Below are positions 12,275 to 23,000 of a stretch of 64,000 nucleotides of DNA, piece after piece. Below the pieces are notes generated by a model. That model made no database searches, had not been told where the DNA came from, and saw only the letters and a program-made list of their open reading frames with translations. How positions within the stretch are numbered: the first letter of the stretch is position 1; each line of letters opens with the position of its first letter. A program made the position numbers and the translations under genes. The stretch spans positions 1,426,001 to 1,490,000 of the forward strand of contig JAYXKI010000002.1 in the NCBI GenBank assembly GCA_037892935.1. The letters run 5' to 3'. The DNA comes from Phlebopus portentosus. Lineage: Eukaryota > Basidiomycota > Agaricomycetes > Boletales > Boletinellaceae.

Positions 12275-13236
12275 GCCGGGGGCCGCAACCTGAGTGCGTT
12301 AGAGGACCAAGATATAGTATGTACACAGAGAAGACAAAAGAGCCGTGGAAGTCGTTGGAAAGAGCGCACTCGACGTCGTCACAGACGACGAGAGGATGAC
12401 GGAAGGAAGGAGGGAGGGGGGATGAATTAGGCGAGAATATTGAATAGAGCGGTAAAGAAGAAGAAAAGACAAAAGAAATGATCATAGAAACACAGTGTTC
12501 CACTTAGCACTCCGGATAAGGCAATAGACGTCGATCATCCGTCCTCTTCTCATTCCCATTTTCCGCTGCCTTTCTATCTATCCGACGGCGTACGCGCATT
12601 GACAGACTTTGTGTGGTTCACTTTTTTCACCTTTCAAGCCACCGCCAAATATCTTCGTGACTTTGACGAAAGTTGGTTTTCTTATCTGTCCTATGACTCG
12701 CTGGGCAAATGAAATCATGGACGCGAGACCTAAGCGAGGCATCAGTTGTTTCTCAGCACCACATTCTATTCTCCATCCCTTCCCATCCCATCAACTCAAA
12801 TTTTCTTTCTCGAACAACGCGCTAACCCATGATAGGCACACCACATTCACTCTGACAACAGCGTTCGCAGCTCACGACAGTTCTCTTTCGACTCGAAACA
12901 GATGCGAAAGGCGGGAAGCATCTTCTTTTGAATGATGTCGGCTCCTTGGTTGCTACAGAACCGTATGTATGCGAACCGTATGTATGCGCGATGAGAGACG
13001 AGACGGGAACCGGGAATTCGGAGAACAGCACAGCACACCGGAACGGATGATGATTGGTGGCTTATTTCCGGCGGGGAATTTAGCCGACCGCCTGATCGAC
13101 GATTCCACGTGGGACATAATATTCCGCACATTGCCGGACCACTCAGTCTCGGTCACGTGCCTTTAACGCGACCTCGCGTTATTTGCTCACTGCTGGTAGT
13201 TACTTGACCTTGGTTATCGGTGCCACACTTCCCGCG
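12275..13236. promoter_or_regulatory. Divergent promoter region, LIM protein / copper radical oxidase
   Basis: About 960 bp between two outward-facing starts. It contains a 15-bp perfect tandem duplication (12958-12987) and a TCACGTG/CACGTG-type palindrome near 13153. Pyrimidine-rich stretches typical of fungal promoters precede the LIM start. No coding sequence is supported. Confidence 0.5.
12958..12987. repeat. 15-bp perfect tandem duplication
   Basis: GAACCGTATGTATGC occurs twice head to tail, about 250 bp upstream of the oxidase start. It is directly visible; a role as a binding site is speculative. Confidence 0.9.
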
Positions 13237-15492
13237 ATGCTCGCATTCCACCCCTTGCTGTCCTTCTTGGCCCTTTTCGATCTTACTTGCGCTAAAGAAT
13301 CAGCTTGGAATGGACATGTATCTCCCGGCTCTACAACTCCCGCAAAATTCACTCCTTTCTATGTTCCCAGCGGAAGCAAGCAAATCGACTCCGAAGATTT
13401 ATCTATTCATCATTCAGGATCTTGGAAAACAGTCAGGTCTGCGGGATATATCAATGGATCGGTGCTGCGTACTAGTGAGCGGGGCGCCTATGCCACTTTC
13501 AGTTTTAATGGCACTGGTATCGAACTATATGGTAGCACAGGAATACGATTCGGCCAGGCAAGCGCCTTTCTTGATGAAGACTCCGCAAAAACAATCAACA
13601 ACTGGTCTAGCCAAGATCGGAAACAGCAGCTTCTTTTCTATTCGTACGGTCTAAAGCCGACTAAGCACACGCTCAGAATTGTGAACGACGGTTCAATTTC
13701 GGGTTCATTGCTCGATATTGACGCCTTCGTGGTGACGAATCCCACAGCTCGTCAGACATCGAAGAAACGCGAAGGGAAGTCTCCCACTATTGTAGCGAAG
13801 CCGAACAAGTTCGTCTCTCGCTCAAAATCGTCTGATTGGTCGCTTATCCAGAAAGGCTCTACCGGCGTGGCTGCGATGCAACTTGCCATCATCTCATCTT
13901 CGCATGCAATAATCATTGATAAGGTAGAACACAATCCGTTAAGCATCGATGGCCATCCAGCATGGGGTGCGCTTTATAATCTTAAAACCCACGCTGTCAA
14001 GGCCCTTCGTATGAAATCGAACTCCTTCTGTGCTGGTGGGACTTTTCTGTCGAACGGTACTCTCATCAACGTCGGTGGCAACCCGGTAGTATCTGACAAG
14101 ACGGCGGCAGCGGACTTCGGCGACGTAGATGGCTTGCAAGCAATTCGACTCTTCCATCCTTGTGACTCTGAATCTGTTACAGACTGTGATGTCTACGAGA
14201 ATCATGCAAGGATTCGAATGGCGTCACCACGTTGGTACAATACAGTCCTACGCCTGTCTGATGGGAGTGCGATGATTGTAGGCGGTTCGAAGAAAGGCGG
14301 ATGGATGAACAATGCTACCACGAATAATCCGACTGTGGAATACTATCCGCCAAAGAACATCAAAGGCTCTAACGGTCTCCCAGTTACACTTCAATTCTTG
14401 AAAGACACTCTGAACTCGAATCTATTCCCTATTGCTTTTTCACTGCCAAATGGAAGAGTCTTCATGGCTGCAAACCAAGACGCTACAATTTACGACTGGC
14501 AGGCGGACTCTGAGACTCGTCTACCACAGATTCCGAATGGCGTACGTGTGACGTATCCCATGACAGGTACAGCTCTTCTGCTCCCTCTGTCTCCCGAAAA
14601 CGATTACTCTCCGGAGATTCTCATTTGCGGTGGATCTGCTCTTGATGACACGAAACCTGGCTATGAGTTGAACTCGCAAGATCCGGCCTCGAAGCAATGC
14701 TCTCGCATCATCCTGACAGACCAAGGTATTGCTGCCGGCTGGCAAGTTGAACAGATGCCACAGCCGCGCGTCATGCCAGACGCAGTCCTTTTGCCGACTG
14801 GCCAAGTATTTATCGTCAATGGTGGCGCCTCCGGAATTTCGGGTTACGCGAACGTCATCGATCAAGTCGGCCAATCGAACGCTGATAACCCCGTGCTTAC
14901 TCCCGTATTATACGATCCCTCCGCACCTGCTGGTTCGCGGTTCAGTAGCGTTGGCATGCCAACAAGCAATATTCCGCGATTGTATCATTCAGTGGCAACG
15001 CTCACGCCGAGTGGGGCAATAATGATTGCAGGCTCGAATCCGAATCTGGATCGCAGCGAGGAAAGGTATGGTACGGAGTACCGCGTGGAATGGATTAATC
15101 CTCCTTATATGACTCAGGAGCGTCCGGTGATCGCTGATCCACCTCAACAATTCGGGTTCGGAGGGACAGTATCACTGCGGATACAATGGCCTGCAAATAC
15201 GGGCACCACATCGGGAAACATTAAGGTCGCTTGCATGGATCTCGGGTATGTTACACATGCTGTGCATGCTAATTCGAGGCTGGTCTATCTCTCATTCAAG
15301 CGGGACGAGAATGACAGTAATGTTTTGCTCGTAACTGCTCCGCCTAGTGGAGAGGTGTATCCTCCTGGACCTGCCTGGCTGTTTGTCGTGGTCGATGGTG
15401 TACCAAGTGAAGGAAAGAAGGTCATCATAGGGGACGGGAACAGTCCGCCCGTTGATGATGCCGCGTTAAAGAAGTCAGTTCGTGTCTCTTGA
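13237..15492 (+). CDS. Secreted copper radical oxidase (glyoxal oxidase type) with N-terminal beta-sandwich-like region
   Basis: Oxidises aldehydes or alcohols while reducing O2 to H2O2; glyoxal oxidases feed extracellular peroxidases in wood decay. The first ATG (13237) gives MLAFHPLLSFLALFDLTCA, a good signal peptide. Residues about 40-175 (YINGSVLRTSERGAYATFSF, NGTGIELYGSTG, IDAFVVTN) look like the galactose-binding-type sandwich common in basidiomycete secreted proteins. The oxidase follows: NSFCAGGTF (Cys partner of the Tyr-Cys cofactor), PRWYNTV (Tyr), PRLYHSV (axial Tyr and His ligand) and GYVTHAVH (second His ligand). All expected copper and radical residues are present. Kelch-like blades (AMIVGGSKKGG, VFIVNGGASGISGY, IMIAGSNPN) and the C-terminal immunoglobulin-like EYRVEWINPPYM complete the fold. 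The gene is one uninterrupted exon of 751 codons, unlike every neighbour. The substrate cannot be assigned from sequence. Confidence 0.93.
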   Translation: MLAFHPLLSFLALFDLTCAKESAWNGHVSPGSTTPAKFTPFYVPSGSKQIDSEDLSIHHSGSWKTVRSAGYINGSVLRTSERGAYATFSFNGTGIELYGSTGIRFGQASAFLDEDSAKTINNWSSQDRKQQLLFYSYGLKPTKHTLRIVNDGSISGSLLDIDAFVVTNPTARQTSKKREGKSPTIVAKPNKFVSRSKSSDWSLIQKGSTGVAAMQLAIISSSHAIIIDKVEHNPLSIDGHPAWGALYNLKTHAVKALRMKSNSFCAGGTFLSNGTLINVGGNPVVSDKTAAADFGDVDGLQAIRLFHPCDSESVTDCDVYENHARIRMASPRWYNTVLRLSDGSAMIVGGSKKGGWMNNATTNNPTVEYYPPKNIKGSNGLPVTLQFLKDTLNSNLFPIAFSLPNGRVFMAANQDATIYDWQADSETRLPQIPNGVRVTYPMTGTALLLPLSPENDYSPEILICGGSALDDTKPGYELNSQDPASKQCSRIILTDQGIAAGWQVEQMPQPRVMPDAVLLPTGQVFIVNGGASGISGYANVIDQVGQSNADNPVLTPVLYDPSAPAGSRFSSVGMPTSNIPRLYHSVATLTPSGAIMIAGSNPNLDRSEERYGTEYRVEWINPPYMTQERPVIADPPQQFGFGGTVSLRIQWPANTGTTSGNIKVACMDLGYVTHAVHANSRLVYLSFKRDENDSNVLLVTAPPSGEVYPPGPAWLFVVVDGVPSEGKKVIIGDGNSPPVDDAALKKSVRVS

Positions 15493-15931
15493 TGTCCCTA
15501 ACGACGGTGCTGATCTTTTGCGTTCAGCGTACTCGAGAGCACCAGAGTCGATCAATACGAGGCTGAGAAGGGAAACAAAGATGAAAGCGAATAAGGGAGT
15601 ACTGAATGAGCATATGCCGGACTATGACATCTTACGATCATTTCACATCTACATGGACTACTTACAACTTTCGCATTCATTATACCTACATTATCATCCA
15701 CTTCTATACTTCCTGTTTCGTAAACCATTACCATGTCTTGCTTCAGATGCAAATCTTAAACTGCATAGCTTTTCCTTGTGTTTGCCCATTTGTCGTCATT
15801 CCAACGTCAAATCAACATGATAAAACCACAACAGTAAGAAAGAAGACAAACAAGATGCGTGTAACTAGGCGTGTCTGAACGAAGAACGAATAGTATTGTA
15901 CAGTCTAGAGCAAGAGAGGAGGGCAAGCGAT
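15493..15931. other. Convergent intergenic region
   Basis: About 440 bp between the oxidase stop and the PNO1 stop. AT-rich, with no family-like coding potential; presumably the two 3' UTRs. Confidence 0.6.
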
Positions 15932-16986
15932 TCAAACAGCACGTTGGCGCATACGGCTTGCGACAGTACGAAGTCCTGCATAAACCTTACCCGGAGGAGA
16001 GCCTAGGATGAGCGACACAATGGCGTCGCGCGCGATTTTGATGTTTTGGAACGCTCCGAGGATATGAATTTTTCTACAGGAAATAGACGTAAGGTTACAA
16101 GAAGAACGGAAGCGTATAGCAAGGCTGAACGTACGTATCGGCGAGTACGACCCGCGTTCGGCTTGCATTCTCGATGGTGAACTTGGTTTTACCGCTGTGA
16201 CCAGCTATCCGACCGATTGCTCGAGCGAGGTGATCGCCATGAAGAGTTTTGACATCTTTGATTTCGAAGGAATCGAGATATAGGTCATCCATTCGGAGAA
16301 GCGCAATAGCGTCCTTGAAATGATAGAAAGTTCAGGATTCTCTGCCAGCTTAGAAAAATAATTGAGGACTTACATTGACATCAAAGCCGAGTGCGAAGGC
16401 TTTCACGAAATCGGCTCCTTTCTGGATCGCCCCGACTTCCTTCGTATATTTCGATGTCTGCAGATGCGTAGGTTACAGCATGCATATATAGAATAACAGT
16501 GAGACGCACTCGAAGTTCAACACACCGTCGCTGCACATTCATTCGCACTTGTAACCCAAGGAGCTCTGTCAGCGGACCAAACACATTCACCCAATCATTC
16601 TTTAAGGGCGTCATTCGGTGGGGAGGGATCGGAATCCGTCGCATCTCGGTCTTCTTTGCGAGAGCGGCCTGCTGAGCAGTGGCGCTTAATGGCTCGAAGG
16701 TCAAGGCGTCTGTGGCGGAATCGGATGGATTGAGGGCAGGAGCTGCAGACTCGTCAATCATGAGCGTATCGTCGTCGTCAACATTGTGTTCACTCTCCGT
16801 AGGTTTTGCGCTTTCGTCTGTGGAAGTCGGAAGGGCCGATAGGTCGCTTGGACCTTCCATGTTCTCGTCGTGCTCCTCAACCGATCGCACTGGATCATCG
16901 ATCCTTGGTGCCTTCTTCCTACCCTCTCTTCGCCTGGTCTTCTTTTTCGTCACCGTAGAGGATGTAGATACTGAGGTGACAACCAT
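15932..16986 (-). CDS. PNO1: Pre-rRNA processing KH-domain protein PNO1/DIM2
   Basis: Ribosome assembly factor that binds the 3' end of 18S pre-rRNA in pre-40S particles. The ATG is at 16984-16986. An N-terminal Lys/Arg stretch ([12 protein letters not shown]) and an acidic variable region lead to [117 protein letters not shown] and [20 protein letters not shown]. This is the full PNO1 signature with the KH GxxG-type loop region near GRIAGHSGK. At least three introns interrupt it (for example just after VELR and just before KIHILG). Length is normal for the family. Confidence 0.96.
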
Positions 16987-17332
16987 CGTTGTGTATATGC
17001 GCCTAGGTTGACAGCGGAATTTGCTCTTCTAGCTTTAAGCAAATCAAGATGGATGATTAAAAAACGTGAAAAATGCAAGGCGAAAGCAAATTAGAAAAGG
17101 TGCGTTCGGCAAAGACTGATCGCAGTTCATCAACATATTACATAAGTCTGATGATGCATAGAATCGCGCGTAACCTTATTTACTCAAATCGACATTTGCT
17201 CCTAGTCAGCCAGTCTCGCCGCCTTGTTATGTCTGACAGTAGCAATGCAACTGCGAAAAATTTGAGTGATAGCAGGAAGCAAGGTATTCTATAGTATGCT
17301 TATTATTTAGAGCCCTCGCGGTTTACACATTT
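16987..17332. promoter_or_regulatory. Divergent PNO1 / URI-like promoter region
   Basis: About 350 bp between outward-facing genes. An ATG at 17229 (MSDSSNATAK) could begin a short first exon of the URI-like gene, but joining it to 17311 needs an intron of only 27 nt and the phases do not match, so I left it out. Confidence 0.45.
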
Positions 17333-19492
17333 ATGTACGGTTCAGCGTTACAAGCACTCATTTCGTCCTTGACTCCTAACGACTCGTCGCAAGCGAAGCG
17401 ACTGAGCGAAGAGCAGGCAGATGCGCTCTCCGAAAGGTTAAGTTATATACTGGGTAACGTGAGGGATGGTCCAGAAGTAAAGAGGAACGAGAAGGGTGAG
17501 GTGGGTTACCCTAAGTTGATTGTAGTGCACAAGGATTTATAATGTCAACCTCAGGTTTTGAACGAAGAAGGTCTCCCAATCATCGACATCACGGAGCCTC
17601 TTGGTGATGAATCCCATGCATTTCAGTCGCCTGAGGCTTTCCTTTCCGAGCATGATCCTCCACCATCGTCAACGATGTCGGAACGAGATAGGGAACAGCT
17701 CCGAATTCGCCGGGATCGCATACTCGATATCCTAGAAGAGGAAGAACGGCGCGAATCGGAGAGAGACCTAGAACGTGAACGCAAGCGGCAGCTGGAAGAG
17801 GTCGCGCAGATGGATGCGGGGAGCAAAGCCGCTGCGAGGGAAATGCAGAAGAAAATGGGCAAGGCGCTGTTGAAGAACCTCGCCGCACAGCGCGAGAAGG
17901 AAGAGGAAGAAAGAAAGAAGGTGCAAGAGGCTACATCCGCGGAGCCACCTTCGCAAAATGGAAGCGCGACCTGCAAGAAGAAGAAGAGCGTTAGCTTTGC
18001 GAATGTGCCTGATGTTGACGAAGAGAAATCGAAGCCACCTGTAGCCTGGGGAGACGTTTCCGTGGCTAAGCTCAAAAGCGGCGTACCTAAGGCGAGGCTA
18101 AAATCGAGATCTATGGACAGTCAGTCTATGAAATTTGAGGTAGTCGAGAGAATTCCTGGCGTCGAACAGAAACCGGTTCAGGAACGGGACTCCGATGATG
18201 AGTCGAATGGAGAAACCCAAGATTATGGGTCCGACGGAGACACCGAGAAGAGGATTATGCACTCGTTTGACGATGAGTATGGCAGCGACGAACATATGAA
18301 ACACAGTGACGATTCCGATGAGGACGACTTCGACTTCTCTCAGGCAAGCGTACAACGAGAGGTGGCTCTGGAATACATTCGCCTCCGTGAAAGAGTCGGC
18401 GCTGAAGCGCGCCAAGTAATGACTTCGCATACTTATGAACCGGAAAACGAATGGGATCATCCAGTAAGCACTTTTTGGCAATTTGACTTGCAGTAACCTC
18501 TAAAACTATAGTTTCAGAAAGTACCGCTAGAAGCATCGCTTGCTTCCGAGCCGTCAAAAAATGGTGTTTCTCGCTTTAAGGTTGAGCGTCAGACCAGTCT
18601 TATTGGATCCGGCGATGCCTCAGTATCTTTGGGAGCTTCTCTCTTACCGGAAGGCAGATCGACTCTGCAAAAGACAGTCCGCACGGGAAAACTGGTAAAT
18701 GGACAACTTACAGGCGATGAAGGAAGTGATAGTGAACTCGAAGAGGGAGAAAGGGAAAACGTGAAACGTATGATTGAGGCACTCAAGCAAGGTGTCACTA
18801 TTGATGACCCTCCCATGTCAGCTGTTGCTACGGGGAACAGAACGACTCGAATCGAAGAACGAAACACTCTGACGGCCCTCCCGACATTACAGGCTTCGGA
18901 GACTCGTCTACCATGCTCATCATCTACCAAAAGACCTTCACGATTCAAGTCGGAACGAGAATCACAAGGACTATCGTCTGATTGCAAGACAACAGCTCCA
19001 AATTCCATTTCATCTCCCCTATCAAATACGGTGCTCGATCACCCAGTATCAGCGAAATCTTGGGTTACGGACTCTGTTAGTGCGCGACCTACTGTCGACG
19101 ACCGACCACCACTGCCACCGAGCGCTGCATTCAAGAAACCGCCCACGGCCGTCTCAGTGCCATCAGTCTCTCCAACAGTATGTTATACTTTCTCTTGTGT
19201 ATGTGCTTGGTTCTCACACAAACTTGTTCACTTTCAGGGACACAGGCCGTTCACTAGGCCACAAGTTGCGCCCGATGCCGATGCAGCAGTCCTTAACAAT
19301 ATGATTGTCGATTCCCCTTCGTTTCCTCCACCTAACTCCAGTACTCATACACAATCCAGCGCTCGTCCGCCTCCCCTAGTAAGTGAAGTCCGAGAGTCCG
19401 CCCGCCGGGCAACAGGCCATTCGGATGAAGTTACCCAGAAGAGTGGAAAGGTCTCGCGCTTCAAGGCTGAACGGACTCAAGGTCTTATGTAG
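17333..19492 (+). CDS. URI/Bud27-like unconventional prefoldin protein with DUF3835-type C-terminus
   Basis: Likely cytoplasmic co-chaperone that interacts with RPB5 and promotes RNA polymerase assembly. The ATG at 17333 is the first well-supported start, but a short upstream exon is possible. Residues 1-60 are helical and prefoldin-like, followed by VLNEEGLPIIDITEPL after an intron at about 17502-17554. A long charged coiled-coil (RRDRILDILEEEERRESERDLERER) precedes KKKKSVSFANVPDV and VAWGDVSVAKLKSG. Two copies of a VSRFK-type motif (GVSRFKVERQTS and KVSRFKAERTQG) mark the C-terminal domain typical of URI. An acidic Asp/Ser region lies between. Introns include about 18464-18511 and 19181-19238; the latter is a multiple of three with no stop, so retention would stay in frame. 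Stop TAG ends at 19492. Confidence 0.75.
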
Positions 19493-20095
19493 TTCCGCAA
19501 TCGCACTTTGTATATCTATATTTTTGATTCCGTAGAATTCTGTGAAACCTTCCATCGCCGGAATTAAGTGCGATGAATAACGTCTACTTTTTTTCCCAGA
19601 ACAAACGGGGAAAGAAGAGGCAAGGAAAGGTAAAGCAAGGGACCGGAATGACTTGGGTCAGTGCGACATTGTTGAGAACTCAAAGTCGTGACATTCAGGC
19701 CTGTCGACTACTAAATATAATTCTAAGGCAAATGCTCGGAATTCTATTACTCAATTGTGGCCAAAACAGGCCGCCACAACCGCCGCCGCCGTCTACACGC
19801 GGAGGCGGAAGCCACGAGCTTACGTAAACACGGCCAGCGCATAACCAGCTTCGTTTCTGAATAGCTACCGTACAGTTCATTGTCCTCTGGGACATTAATT
19901 CGTGAGAGGTGACGCAAGGAAGCAAAGAGCAGAGAAAAACACATTAGCTTGAGACGTGCTGTAATTTTACAAGTAAAGAAGCATGTTGCGGAGCGGGAAG
20001 ACGGGTAAAAATGGAAGCGAAAGTGCGTCGATCGTCAAGACAAGAGAGGGAATCTCCTCGGTGATACAGGATAAAAATTTTGCGCGAAAATGTCG
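19493..20095. other. Convergent intergenic region
   Basis: About 600 bp between two stops. It contains a Pro/Gly-coding-like CCGCCGCCG run near 19786 in a short frame without gene context. Nothing else was recognised. Confidence 0.55.
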
Positions 20096-23000
20096 TTAGC
20101 TCGGATAGCGATGCTGTTGTTGCTGTTGACCGGCGTTAAGTGGCTCCTGCTGATGCTGACGTTGTTGTTGCTGCTGCTGCTGCTGCTGCTGTTGTTGGGC
20201 CTGGGCTCCTGCTTGAGCAAGAGCAGCGAGCGCACCTGGGTCTCCTAGCCCAGAGAAACGAGAAAAGAACGTTCCCCATTGTTCTTAAGATGATCGATGT
20301 TCAGCAGCACGTAAAATGCACGAGAGAAATAAGAACAAGTACCCCAATCGAACATGCCCCCGGGGATTCCTTCTAAAAGTCCGGTGTCTACAGCAGCCAT
20401 TTCATTCAGAACATTAGGCTGTGGATTGGCTTCCAGCGTATTCATAACCAGAACGTCCGAAGAGCCGGCGGTATTGAGTGTCGGATTCACGTTCAAGAAG
20501 TCGCCTCCTGCCGGACCAGTGTGTCCTTGTCCTATGGGGACATAGTCAACCATCGATGAACTTGTTCCTGAAGAAGATTGTCCGACGGTAGGGTCAGCCA
20601 CTTCTGCTCCTGATCCCGAGCCCGACGCCACTGCTGTCGACGACAACATATGCAACGACCCCATAGGGTGTGCGTCGTCCGGCGTACCGCGTGATACAGA
20701 CGCGTGAGAGTGTGCAGGCAGCGGTCCAGAACCAGCAGTGGGACGGGAATGTGCAGAGGAAGGGGGAGCGGAATCGTCGGTGGGATGAATTGAAGACACC
20801 TCAGCCGCCGACTCCTCACCTTCTGATTCTTCATCGGATAAGCCTTGGCTTATCACTACTGTCCCTTCAGGGAGATCCTTGTAATCCGCTTCTTTGGCTT
20901 TTCCATGCGCGACGAAGACGCCCTTGCCTGGGCGACTTGGGTCATACTTGAATTTCAAACCTTTGTTTACCCCTTGCGGCTTTGGCACAACGCCAGTTGT
21001 CGGATTCAGTCCTGCTTGGTGGTCTAGAGATACTGGTCCAAGGGTTGTCTCATACAATAGCGTTATAATTTCTGCCGTCTGCATTGGAAGCAAATCATGA
21101 AGAGATCCAAAAATGCAATACAAAAAGTCGAAGCACGTGCCTTTCGTCGAGCTGACATTTGATCGGGATTCAGACAAGCCTCCCAACGTCTGACACAATC
21201 CCGTAATTTGCGAAGTTTCGCCTGTGCATTTGGGTCTTTCCGACGAGCCCAGGTGTGATACTATACATACCATGCCGACACAAAATGGAGGCACCGAAGG
21301 CAGGCACTTTTACGTCAGTATACGACAAACAGACGCAACAATATACTTTGGGTTGGCATTGCCCGTCAGACGCACCTGTACTAGAGCGCACGACGTAGCA
21401 GCATACGCTACAAGCGTCCATACGTCATACAAAGTCTCATGTGTATCAAGCCAGTCTATCGCATCACTCGTCATCTGTTTAAGCTCCGTCCATTGTTCAA
21501 TGGTTAGCTTGAATGTGACATGTTCCGGGCATGTGTACGAAATACGCATGAACACTCGCCAGAAAATCATTGAGACCGTGGCATAAAGGAGGAACAGAAG
21601 TCCTGTGATGTTACGGATCAATCGGACGAGAAGGCACAGATATCAGGACAAAGATAGACGCCTACCGCCGCTTCGAGGTGTGTCAGGACCCCTGAACTTT
21701 AAGTCTTCAGGAAGCCTTGCCTTCCACTCTTTCATGTCGTTCAGGAGGGCAACGAGTTTCTCATCAGTGGCATAAGTTATACCTGATGGACTGAAAATCT
21801 ATTGTCAGCGTCAAAGACTATCAGTTTAACGATCATGCGAACCCATAAATCGTCTTCAATACGCGACCAAGGATAAGACTAAGACGCAATAGTTCAGCGG
21901 TGTACTGGTCATTCGGGTCACCCGATGACGGAAGACAAGCATCGCAATCTTCTACATCTATCATGTATGGGTGCCCATAAGTAAGGCTCGTCCTAAATGA
22001 AGTTAGTCATGAAAATATCACATCCTCGTGAGACCTACCAGCGGTCTGTAATTACGCAAGCACCCCAAACTCTCCGACGCATCTCAATATTTGTCTTTAC
22101 AGCCTCCGCACGATGTAAGCCAAGATCTTGTGCCTACACGATTCTTTCGCGTAAACTTCAATAGACATTTAAATACACAAGTAACGCACCATTCGTATCG
22201 CCGTGCCAAGACGGACCCAAAGAGCGGATAAGGCATTGGGAACGAATTGGGAGTGGCAATCGGCACACTGACTTAATATGAGAAGCGATTGCACGTTCAC
22301 GATGCTCGCGGTGCTCAGGACATCCTCGGACTTCATAACATCGTTTACGGCACCCCGCAAGGAGTCGAAGACAGCCTGCGGGACGTCCCGTTTGCTTGCA
22401 GCAATGAGACAGATCGAGTAAAGGAGCATGGGTGGAGGGGATGGGTCAGAAAGTGCTAAGAACTCCGCCTGAGTCACAATGGGCACCAGAGGTGCGATGT
22501 CGGTGAAGTATGAGTTGATGAGCTTCTCTATCACATCCCGCTCGACATGAAGGTCGATCGGCTTTGGAAGAGATGGGGAATCAGTCGAAGGCTCAAGGAC
22601 CTGTATTAGCCCATCGCCTGTCTTGCTGACCTCCCAGATGTGATGGTAACGTTGATCATAGGAGTGGTACGCTCGGGGCGGAATCGTGGCGGTCGAATGG
22701 AGTAGATGTGTCATCGAAGTCGGTCCTATAGTCAAATTAGCATAAAAAATCTCATAAATTGCAAATAAATTAGTTGAGTGGATAAATAGTTCTCCATGAA
22801 TGTGAAGGGTTTATTTACTTGCAAAGGGAACTGCAGGCACATTGAGGCGAGGGCAAGGAAGAGATCTAAACCGAAGGTGTAAGAAGACCCGTACTTACCA
22901 TCTACACGGGCATGGCGCGCGGTGTCGGGGAACGGGGACTTTTGAGAGCCTTCGTTTTCGGCGGTCTTTTCCCTCTCGGCGGTAGCGGCCGCTGCTTGTG

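Noticed and set aside
13183..13236. Upstream start of the copper radical oxidase
   Set aside because: The extended frame begins at TTG, not ATG; the ATG at 13237 begins a clean signal peptide.
17229..17310. Short upstream exon (MSDSSNATAK) for the URI-like gene
   Set aside because: Joining it to 17311 needs a 27-nt intron with incompatible phase, so it was not included.
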